Positions 13,944-19,920 of a stretch of 19,920 nucleotides of DNA are shown piece after piece (within the stretch, counting starts at the first letter, position 1; every line of letters starts with the position of its first letter). The translations under genes and the position numbers were made by a program. The stretch is taken from positions 1 to 19,920 of the forward strand of contig JBKQHQ010000074.1 in the NCBI GenBank assembly GCA_052148715.1, written 5' to 3'. Under the pieces are notes generated by a model. The model worked only from the letters and a program-made list of their open reading frames with translations. It had not been told where the DNA came from and did not search any database. This DNA comes from JBKQHQ01 sp052148715 (lineage in GTDB: Bacteria; Pseudomonadota; Alphaproteobacteria; Rhizobiales; Xanthobacteraceae).

Positions 13944-15104
13944 GTGAGCAGCTTGCCTGCCGCGGACGCATTCGGCGTCTATGTTCATTGGCCTTTCTGC
14001 CTGTCGAAATGCCCCTACTGCGATTTCAATAGCCATGTCCGGCATGGCGGCATCGACGAAGGACGCTTCGTTCGCGCCTTCAGCGCCGAAGTCGCCGCGA
14101 TCGCGGCGCGCGTCCCCGGCCGCACCGTCGCGACGATCTTCTTGGGCGGCGGCACGCCCTCGCTGATGCAACCGGCGACCGTCGGCGCGATCCTCGAGGC
14201 GATCGCGCGGAGCTGGACGGTCGCGCCGGACGTGGAAGTCACACTCGAGGCCAATCCGACGAGCGTCGAGGCCGAGCGCTTTCGTGGCTACCGCGCGGCG
14301 GGCGTGAACCGCGTGTCGCTCGGCGTACAGGCGCTCGACGACGCGGCGTTGGCACAGCTCGGCCGCTTGCATACGGCTGCCGAAGCGCTCGCGGCGGTTA
14401 AGCTCGCGCGCACCGTGTTCCAGCGCTACTCGTTCGACCTGATCTACGCGCGACCGAACCAGACACCGCAAGCGTGGACGCAAGAGCTCAAACAGGCCAT
14501 CGACGAAGCGGCCGAGCACCTGTCGCTCTATCAGCTGACGATCGAGCCCGACACGCCATTTTCGACACTGCACGCGGCCGGCAGGCTCGTGATCCCGGAC
14601 GACGACACCGCCCGGTCGCTCTACGACGTCACCCAGCAGATCTGTTCCGCGCGCGGACTGCCGGCCTACGAAGTGTCCAATCATGCGCGGCATGGGGCGC
14701 AGTGCCGGCACAACCTGATCTATTGGCGCGGCCACGAATATGCCGGCATCGGGCCTGGCGCCCATGCTCGGCTCGACATCGACGGACGCCGGTATGCGCT
14801 CGCCACCGAAAAGCAACCGGAGGCTTGGCTCGAGCGCGTCGAATCGCTCGGCCACGGTCTCGTCACAGACGAAGCCTTGACCCGGGAGGAGCGGGCCGAC
14901 GAATTCCTCCTGATGGGTCTGCGGCTCGCCGAAGGGATCGACCCTGAGCGCTACGCCGTCATCGCCGGCCGGACGCTGGACCAGAAGCGCGTCGGCTTCC
15001 TGATCGACGAGGGCATGGTGGAAATCACGCCCAACGGACACCTATGCGTGACCCCTTCCGGCTTCCCGGTGCTCGATGCGGTCGTGGCCGATTTGGCGGC
15101 GTGA
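13944..15104 (+). CDS. hemW: Radical SAM heme chaperone HemW
   Basis: Radical SAM protein of the HemW family, formerly annotated as oxygen-independent coproporphyrinogen III oxidase. The 386-residue protein has the HemW-type cluster motif CLSKCPYC with cysteines 19, 23 and 26, GGGTPS soon after, LEANPTSV, and a C-terminal HemN-like domain. HemW proteins bind heme and insert it into respiratory enzymes rather than acting as coproporphyrinogen oxidase. The start is GTG at 13944, with GAGG upstream; an ATG overlapping the rdgB stop is in another frame and stops at once. Third gene of rph-rdgB-hemW. A true HemN function is less likely because of its length and motif context. Confidence 0.95.
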   Translation: MSSLPAADAFGVYVHWPFCLSKCPYCDFNSHVRHGGIDEGRFVRAFSAEVAAIAARVPGRTVATIFLGGGTPSLMQPATVGAILEAIARSWTVAPDVEVTLEANPTSVEAERFRGYRAAGVNRVSLGVQALDDAALAQLGRLHTAAEALAAVKLARTVFQRYSFDLIYARPNQTPQAWTQELKQAIDEAAEHLSLYQLTIEPDTPFSTLHAAGRLVIPDDDTARSLYDVTQQICSARGLPAYEVSNHARHGAQCRHNLIYWRGHEYAGIGPGAHARLDIDGRRYALATEKQPEAWLERVESLGHGLVTDEALTREERADEFLLMGLRLAEGIDPERYAVIAGRTLDQKRVGFLIDEGMVEITPNGHLCVTPSGFPVLDAVVADLAA

Positions 15105-15125
15105 CCGGCGCTGCGGAATAGGCGC

Positions 15126-15172
15126 GGATCAAACCCGAATCCGAGCGCGAACAGATCGGAATCAAACCCGGA
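15126..15172 (+). repeat. Short direct repeat between hemW and lppC
   Basis: GGATCAAACCCGAA at 15126 and GGAATCAAACCCGGAA at 15158 are near copies about 32 bases apart in the 75-base convergent gap. No hairpin or T-run was seen here. Function unknown; may be chance or a decayed repeat. Confidence 0.35.
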
Positions 15173-15179
15173 ACATGCG

Positions 15180-16403
15180 TTATGTCGCAGACCCGGCGAA
15201 CGCGCGCGGTGCGGGCGACACGACCTGGGGTCCCGCGGAGCCGACGCGCAGCACCGCGAGCCCGCGCTCGTTCGTCCCGTTGGAGCGGAACCGGAACACG
15301 CCGTCGATGCCGGCAAAGCCCAGAGGGTTGGTCAGCACCTGCTCGCTGAAACGCTGGGCGCCCTGCGTCTTCACCAGGGCCGCGACCAGAGCGACGGCGT
15401 CGTAGGCAAGCGTCGCCGTGCGCACGGGCTGCTCGTTGTACTTGGCCCGGTAGCGGGAGGCGAAATTACGGAAGCCGGTGCCATCGTCCGGCGCCGGGTA
15501 CAGGGCGCCCTGAAGCGCCTCTTCGGCCGGAATGCGGGGATCATCCGCCCACAATCCGGTGCCCAGCAGTGCCAGGCGCCTGGTGTTGACGCCGCTGGCG
15601 TTGAGCGCCTGTACGACCGCGGGCGCACTATCGGGACCATCCGGTATGAAAATCACGTCGGCGTTGCCGGCCGATTGGGCCACCGCCTTCACCGGTTCCT
15701 GCAGGCGCGACGTGTCTTGCGGATAGTGCTCGAGGGCGATGACGCGCATACCCTTGCGGGCCGCGACTTGCTTGAATTCGGCCTCGACCACCGACCCATA
15801 GGCATTGTCGGGGATGAGCGCCGCCATCGAGCGTTTACCGGTGGTAGCCGCATAGAGGATGATGCGGTCGACGTCTGACTCAGGGAGAAAGCTGAGAAGG
15901 TAGACGCCGCGCGTTGCGGCGTTCGAGTCGGTGGAGAACGCGATCACCGGCACGTTGCGCGGCCGCGCCAGTTGCCCGACCACGCTGACCGACTGCGCGA
16001 ACAGTGGGCCGAGGATGATCTCCGCCCCTTCGTCGAGCGCCTGCTGTCCGGCTAGCTGCGCGCCCTGGACGGTGCCGGCATCGTCTTTGACCAGGAGTTG
16101 GACATTGGGGCTGTTGAATTCCGCGAGTGCCATTTCGGCGGCATTGCGCATGGACTTTGCCACCGCTGCGGCATTGCCTGAGTAGGTCAGCGGCAGAATC
16201 AGCGCGGCCTTGACCTGACCCGCGCCAACGGCGTTCGCCGCTTGCTGGGGCTCGGCCGTCGGCGGCGTGGCCGCCGTCTCGGGCGCCGTAATGGCGGCAC
16301 AGCCGCCGAGCACGGTCGTTGCGCCCGCCGTAAGGAGGAGGCCGAGGCACGCACGCCTCGACCCCACGGGCGGGGTCATGGCGACCGGCGCTGCCCGGGA
16401 CAT
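15180..16403 (-). CDS. LppC/LpoA-family lipoprotein, penicillin-binding-protein activator type
   Basis: 407-residue predicted lipoprotein with a periplasmic type I solute-binding fold, of the LppC family that includes E. coli LpoA, activator of PBP1a. A twin-Arg-like RR precedes a hydrophobic segment at about 19-34, ending in the lipobox LGGC with Cys35 as the lipid anchor. A Pro/Ala/Thr linker follows, then VKAALILPLTYSGNAAAVA and GAEIILGPLFAQSV, characteristic of the fold. The ATG at 16401-16403 has GGAG nearby; a GAGGAG lies slightly further off. It diverges from rsmI. The order lppC/rsmI/yraN is conserved (yraL-yraM-yraN in E. coli), which supports the assignment. It lacks LpoA's N-terminal TPR domain, so activation of a PBP is inferred. 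Confidence 0.88.
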   Translation of the reverse strand: MSRAAPVAMTPPVGSRRACLGLLLTAGATTVLGGCAAITAPETAATPPTAEPQQAANAVGAGQVKAALILPLTYSGNAAAVAKSMRNAAEMALAEFNSPNVQLLVKDDAGTVQGAQLAGQQALDEGAEIILGPLFAQSVSVVGQLARPRNVPVIAFSTDSNAATRGVYLLSFLPESDVDRIILYAATTGKRSMAALIPDNAYGSVVEAEFKQVAARKGMRVIALEHYPQDTSRLQEPVKAVAQSAGNADVIFIPDGPDSAPAVVQALNASGVNTRRLALLGTGLWADDPRIPAEEALQGALYPAPDDGTGFRNFASRYRAKYNEQPVRTATLAYDAVALVAALVKTQGAQRFSEQVLTNPLGFAGIDGVFRFRSNGTNERGLAVLRVGSAGPQVVSPAPRAFAGSAT

Positions 16404-16569
16404 GGCTCCATTCTCCTCGACGAGTCGGACAAGCTTCAAGGCTACTCCAAGACGTCAATGAGGCATATTGCCGGCGGGATGATAAATTGGCGTGCCGTGG
16501 GATAACTTCGCAGCATTTTCGGGCGGCGAACGTACCCACTTTAGCTGAACCTGCGCTAGAGTAGCACAT

Positions 16570-17514
16570 ATGAGTGGCAGTGCTCGAACGTCCCCACGCG
16601 AAACCACGCCGGAGGGTGCCCGCAGCCGCTGCTGGCAGGGGCCTGGGGGTGCGCAAGTCGTGGCTCCGGCGCTGGAAAACGGGCTCTATCTGGTCGCGAC
16701 ACCGATCGGAAACTTGCGCGACATGACATGGCGCGGCCTTGACGTGCTTGCCGCCGCTGACCTGATCGCCTGCGAGGACACGCGCGTCACCCGGAAGCTT
16801 CTCGATCATTACGGTATCACGCGGCCGGTGACCGCCTATCATGAGCACAACGCGGCGCAGGCGCGGCCCCTGCTGTTGGCTCGCCTCGCCATGGGCGAGG
16901 CGCTGGCGCTGGTCTCGGATGCCGGCACCCCGCTCATTTCCGATCCGGGCTATAAGCTCGTGCGGGCCGCCCAGGAGGCCGGGCACCGGGTTACGTCGGT
17001 GCCAGGCGCGTCGGCGTTGCTGGCTGCCCTTGGCGTCGCCGGCCTACCGACTGACCGCTTTTGGTTCGAGGGGTTCCTGCCTCCGCGGGAAACGGCACGC
17101 CGCGCTCGCATCGCCGAATTGTCCCGCATTCCCGCAACGCTTGTATTGTTCGAGACGGGACCACGCCTCGCCGCGTGCCTGACCGACCTCGCCACCCGGC
17201 TCGGACCACGTGAGGCGGCAATATGTCGCGAGCTGACCAAAATGTACGAGGAGGTTCGCCACGGCAGCCTGCCCACTCTCGCCGCCTCTTACGCTGAGGC
17301 CGAGACGCCGCGCGGCGAGATCGCCATCGTGATCGCGCCCCCAGCGCCGGACGCTTCGGCGCCCGGCCCCGAAGAGGTCGATGCGCTCTTGCGCGCGGCG
17401 CTGGCGCGCGCCTCAGTGAAGGACGCGGTGAGTGAGACCGCGGAGATCACCGGCCTGCCGCGCCGCGAGGTCTATCAGCGCGCCTTGGCGCTGAGCAAAG
17501 GCCCGGCGCGATGA
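16570..17514 (+). CDS. rsmI: 16S rRNA 2'-O-methyltransferase RsmI
   Basis: Methylates the ribose of C1402 in 16S rRNA. The protein has the RsmI signatures TPIGNLRD at residues 44-51, ACEDTRVTRKLLDHYG at 67-82, SDAGTPLISDPG at 116-127 and VPGASALLAALGVAGLP, all of the tetrapyrrole-methylase fold. From the ATG at 16570 it is 314 residues; a GTG at 16660 would give 284, closer to E. coli RsmI (286). The first 37 residues look non-conserved, so the later start is a real alternative, though no ribosome site favours it. Its stop overlaps the yraN ATG by four bases (ATGA), showing coupling. It diverges from lppC across 166 bases without an obvious promoter. Confidence 0.96.
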   Translation: MSGSARTSPRETTPEGARSRCWQGPGGAQVVAPALENGLYLVATPIGNLRDMTWRGLDVLAAADLIACEDTRVTRKLLDHYGITRPVTAYHEHNAAQARPLLLARLAMGEALALVSDAGTPLISDPGYKLVRAAQEAGHRVTSVPGASALLAALGVAGLPTDRFWFEGFLPPRETARRARIAELSRIPATLVLFETGPRLAACLTDLATRLGPREAAICRELTKMYEEVRHGSLPTLAASYAEAETPRGEIAIVIAPPAPDASAPGPEEVDALLRAALARASVKDAVSETAEITGLPRREVYQRALALSKGPAR

Positions 17515-17903
17515 CTGAGCGTTTCGGATCAGCCACGGAGACGGGCAAGCGTAAGGCCGCGTTCCGGTTCGGCTTGTCGGCCGAGAGCCGCGCCGCCGCG
17601 TTTCTGGTTGCCAAGGGCTACCGCATCCTCGCGCGGCGCTGGCGCACGCCGTTCGGCGAGGTGGACATCGTGGCGCGACGCCGCCAAGTCATCGTATTCG
17701 TAGAGGTGAAGGCGCGCGACCAACTCGACGACGCGGCGGAGGCGGTGACGGACCGGCAGCAAAGGCGCATCGTCGCCGCCGCCGAGGCTTGGCTGGCGCG
17801 GCATCCGCACGACGCGCCCCATGACATTCGCTTCGACGCGGTCCTGGTCGCACCGTTGCGGATCCCGCGGCACATTCAGGCCGCCTTCGATGCGAGCTTT
17901 TGA
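17511..17903 (+). CDS. yraN: YraN/UPF0102 nuclease-like protein
   Basis: 130-residue UPF0102 protein with a PD-(D/E)XK nuclease-like core. Visible residues are Glu25 in LSAESRAAAFL, Glu50 and Asp52 in FGEVDIVA, and Glu65 and Lys67 in FVEVKAR, the typical catalytic set. Some family members have been linked to DNA metabolism but the cellular role is not settled. Translation starts at an ATG overlapping the rsmI stop. The family usually sits between rsmI and other envelope genes, as here. Cytosolic, no signal peptide. Confidence 0.92.
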   Translation: MTERFGSATETGKRKAAFRFGLSAESRAAAFLVAKGYRILARRWRTPFGEVDIVARRRQVIVFVEVKARDQLDDAAEAVTDRQQRRIVAAAEAWLARHPHDAPHDIRFDAVLVAPLRIPRHIQAAFDASF

Positions 17904-18001
17904 CGAGGTGTCGTGACGATCGATCATATGCAGGCTGTTTCACCTTGCGCGCACGTACTGACCCCCGGTTCTGAAGCGCCGGGCATTGTTGAGGCCTTGC
18001 C

Positions 18002-18949
18002 ATGCCCTTGAGCGTCGCGGTCCAGATGGATCCGATCGAGCGGATCAACGTCAGCGGCGATTCGACCTTCGCGTTGCTGCTCGAGGCGCAGGCGCGCGGT
18101 CATCCGCTCACCTACTACACGCCCGACAAGCTCGCGTTGCGCGACGGGCGGCTGTTCGCGTCCGTGCAAAGCTTGGCCGTGCGCGACGTTGCGGGCGAGC
18201 ACTTCAAGCTAGGCGCGGCACGGCGGGTTGAGCTGGCCACGTTCGACGTAATCCTGCTGCGGCAGGACCCGCCCTTCGACCTCGCCTATATCACGACCAC
18301 GCACCTGCTCGAGCGGGTTGCATCGACGACGCTCGTGGTCAACGATCCGGCCCATGTGCGCAACGCGCCGGAAAAGGTATTCGTCACCGAATTCTCCGAT
18401 CTGATGCCGCCGACGCTCCTCACGCGCGATCGCGATGAGATCAAGGCTTTCCGTCTCGAGCATGAGGACATCGTCATGAAACCGCTCTACGGCAAGGGCG
18501 GCGAGGCGGTGTTTCGGCTGCAGCACGATGATCTCAATTTCGGGTCGTTGTTTGATTTGTTCGCGGCCACGTTTCGCGAGGCTTGGGTCGTGCAAAAATT
18601 CCTGCCGGCCGTGCGCATGGGCGACAAGCGCATCATCCTGGTCGACGGCGAGTTCGCGGGCGCCGTGAACCGGGTGCCGGCGGCTGACGATCTGCGCTCG
18701 AACATGGTGCGCGGCGGTGTGCCGCGGGTGACCGACCTGACGCCGCGCGAGCGCGAGATTTGCACCCGGCTCGGGCCCGCCTTGCGCGAGCGTGGTCTGC
18801 TGTTCGTCGGGATCGATGTGATCGACGGCTATCTCACCGAGATCAACGTCACCTCGCCGACCGGCATCCGCGCCATCAAGAAGCTCGGCGGACCGGATAT
18901 CGCGGCCCTCATCTGGGACAAGATCGAAAGCAAGCGCCGCGGGGCCTAA
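18002..18949 (+). CDS. gshB: Glutathione synthetase
   Basis: ATP-dependent ligation of glycine to gamma-glutamylcysteine, the second step of glutathione synthesis. The 315-residue protein matches the bacterial GshB length. It has the N-terminal MDPIERINVSGDSTFALLLEA (split near residue 9-29), LLRQDPPFD at 85-93, the ATP-grasp loop KPLYGKGGEAVFR at 160-172, RVPAADDLRSNMVRGG at 224-239, and the metal-binding EINVTSPTG at 280-288. The ATG at 18002 has GAGG seven bases upstream. It is 98 bases after yraN. Its stop overlaps that of the convergent GntR gene by four bases, so no terminator fits between. Confidence 0.97.
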   Translation: MPLSVAVQMDPIERINVSGDSTFALLLEAQARGHPLTYYTPDKLALRDGRLFASVQSLAVRDVAGEHFKLGAARRVELATFDVILLRQDPPFDLAYITTTHLLERVASTTLVVNDPAHVRNAPEKVFVTEFSDLMPPTLLTRDRDEIKAFRLEHEDIVMKPLYGKGGEAVFRLQHDDLNFGSLFDLFAATFREAWVVQKFLPAVRMGDKRIILVDGEFAGAVNRVPAADDLRSNMVRGGVPRVTDLTPREREICTRLGPALRERGLLFVGIDVIDGYLTEINVTSPTGIRAIKKLGGPDIAALIWDKIESKRRGA

Positions 18950-19737
18950 CGGAGATCCGTGATGCGCAACCGCGGCAGGACAATCGAGAACTGGTACCGG
19001 TTCCAGCGATAGAACGTAGCAACGAATTCGATGGCGCGACCGTCGTCTGAATAAATGACGCGGTCCACAGCCAAAACCGGGGCGTCGACATCGAGATCGA
19101 GCGCCTGCGCGGTCTTGGCGTCGGCGGGCTCGGCTCGGAAATGGTGTTGCGCGCCCTTGACCCGCACGCCAAGCCTGCGTTCCCAGATCGCGATCATCGG
19201 CACACCGGGCTGCGAGCGTATGATCTCTGCCTCAGGCAGCACTTCCAACGGCACAAATGAGTGGGTCAAGGCAATTGGAGAAACATCGTCGACATGCAAT
19301 TTTTCGATGCGAAGCAACGCCTGGTTGGCCGGGCGCCCGAGCGCCTTGGCGACCTGCTTGGGGGGAACGACCGGGCCAAAGCTCAGAAGTCGCGTCTCCG
19401 TCGTGATTCCGTGGGCGCGCGCAGCTTCAGAGACGGTTTGCACGCTGGTCAGGTTCTCCTCGATCGGGTTGCGGACGAAGGTCCCCAACCCCTGGCGCTT
19501 GAGTATCCAGCCCTCGCGCTCGAGCACCGCCAGGCCGTTGCGGACCGTGACCCGGCTCAATCCGAAGCGGTCAACCAGCTCTTTCTCCGGGCTCAACCGG
19601 TCACCCGGCTGATATTCTCCACTGATAATGAGCTGGCGCAGCCGCTCCGCAAGCTGCACATGCAGAGGCGTACTGCTGTTCCGATCGAGAAATGCACCGT
19701 CCACGATGGGTCCTCTTGGCGAGTTACCATATTCCAT
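18946..19737 (-). CDS. GntR-family transcriptional regulator, HutC/UTRA type
   Basis: 263-residue regulator with an N-terminal GntR winged helix (about 24-90, including LHVQLAERLRQLIISGEY, SPEKELVDRFGLSRVTVRNG and RRQ-like QGLGTFV) and a C-terminal UTRA effector domain (about 100-245) ending YRWNRYQFSIVLPR, so HutC subfamily. Such proteins sense small metabolites such as histidine, sugars, phosphonates or fatty acids; the ligand cannot be named. The ATG at 19735-19737 has only a weak ribosome site. It diverges from an XRE-type gene across 102 AT-richer bases carrying a palindrome, the expected place for autoregulation. Its target is probably the divergent gene or genes beyond the window. Confidence 0.92.
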   Translation of the reverse strand: MEYGNSPRGPIVDGAFLDRNSSTPLHVQLAERLRQLIISGEYQPGDRLSPEKELVDRFGLSRVTVRNGLAVLEREGWILKRQGLGTFVRNPIEENLTSVQTVSEAARAHGITTETRLLSFGPVVPPKQVAKALGRPANQALLRIEKLHVDDVSPIALTHSFVPLEVLPEAEIIRSQPGVPMIAIWERRLGVRVKGAQHHFRAEPADAKTAQALDLDVDAPVLAVDRVIYSDDGRAIEFVATFYRWNRYQFSIVLPRLRITDLR

Positions 19738-19750
19738 CTCTGGCCAAGAC

Positions 19751-19771
19751 TATAATGTAAGATGTATTATA
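19751..19771. promoter_or_regulatory. Palindrome between divergent regulators, candidate operator
   Basis: TATAAT-N9-ATTATA is a perfect 6-bp inverted repeat, flanked by AAGAC and GTCTT (the right one offset by two bases). Each arm reads as an ideal -10 box on one strand, facing outward, but neither has a good -35 at normal spacing. It lies 14 bases from the GntR start, so binding could block that gene's transcription. Confidence 0.55.
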
Positions 19772-19839
19772 ACGTCTTAGTGCCGGGTTGGGCCCCCCTC
19801 CCGACCAAGATGATCGCGAGGGGTAATGAAGGGAAAACG

Positions 19840-19920
19840 ATGAACAAGAGAAGTTGTGATCCGCAGGACATGGAAGTGGGCCGTCGCATTCGCGCCCGTC
19901 GGCTTGCCAGGGATATGTCG
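19840..19920 (+). CDS. XRE-type HTH regulator, N-terminus only (cut by window edge)
   Basis: Only the first 27 codons are visible. From the ATG at 19840, preceded by a GAAGGG ribosome site, it reads MNKRSCDPQDMEVGRRIRA followed by RRLARDMS. The GRRIRARRLARDMS pattern is the usual first helix of an XRE/Cro-CI-type helix-turn-helix regulator. An ATG at 19826 is out of frame and stops at once. It diverges from the GntR gene. The call rests on a short stretch and the rest of the protein cannot be seen; a cupin-containing XRE protein or a short regulator are both possible. Confidence 0.6.
   Translation, partial: MNKRSCDPQDMEVGRRIRARRLARDMS

Noticed and set aside
8510..15136. The 12-mer CGGATCAAACCC at 8510-8521 and 15125-15136
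   Set aside because: Flanks differ and only two copies were noticed, so it may be chance; not enough for a repeat family.

Overview
The window looks like ordinary chromosomal housekeeping DNA from an alphaproteobacterium, most likely order Hyphomicrobiales (Rhizobiales) near the Bradyrhizobium/Xanthobacter lineages. The reasons are high GC, an HrcA plus sigma-32-type (RpoH) heat-shock arrangement, a short rhizobial-type phospholipid N-methyltransferase next to dnaJ, and the hrcA/rph/rdgB/hemW and lppC/rsmI/yraN/gshB gene orders. Species assignment is inference; no rRNA or other marker is present.

Layout. 1-872: nth (truncated by the window edge) diverges from a small DUF2244 membrane-protein gene. 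905-4050: a minus-strand run reading FMN reductase, pyrF, DUF1330, dapB, gpmA, most gaps 7-17 bases. 4051-8207: dnaK, dnaJ and pmtA on the minus strand, with an exact-match sigma-32-type promoter before dnaK and hairpins between the genes. 8208-8755: about 550 bases with no convincing protein gene, holding inverted repeats and an intrinsic terminator with no assigned upstream gene. 8756-10452: alkB and an unrecognised exported protein on the plus strand, separated by a repeat-like element. 10493-12417: hrcA then grpE on the minus strand, grpE with its own heat-shock-like promoter. 12546-15104: rph-rdgB-hemW, tightly packed on the plus strand. 15180-18949: lppC on the minus strand, diverging from rsmI-yraN-gshB. 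18946-19920: a GntR/UTRA regulator whose stop overlaps the gshB stop, diverging across an AT-rich palindrome from a truncated XRE-type regulator.

How the genes fit together. DnaK, DnaJ and GrpE form one chaperone cycle, and HrcA is a second heat-shock regulator. No CIRCE operator was seen at dnaK or grpE, so HrcA probably acts on groESL elsewhere. Nth, AlkB and RdgB protect DNA or the nucleotide pool. Rph and RsmI act on tRNA and 16S rRNA. PyrF, DapB, GpmA, HemW and GshB serve pyrimidine, lysine/peptidoglycan, glycolytic, heme and glutathione metabolism. LppC is a lipoprotein linked to peptidoglycan synthesis.

I found no new defence, mobile or biosynthetic system here. The points most worth checking are the orphan terminator and inverted repeats between dnaK and alkB, the GntR/XRE divergent palindrome, the repeat-like insertion that alters the apparent start of the exported protein, and the hairpin between dnaK and dnaJ.
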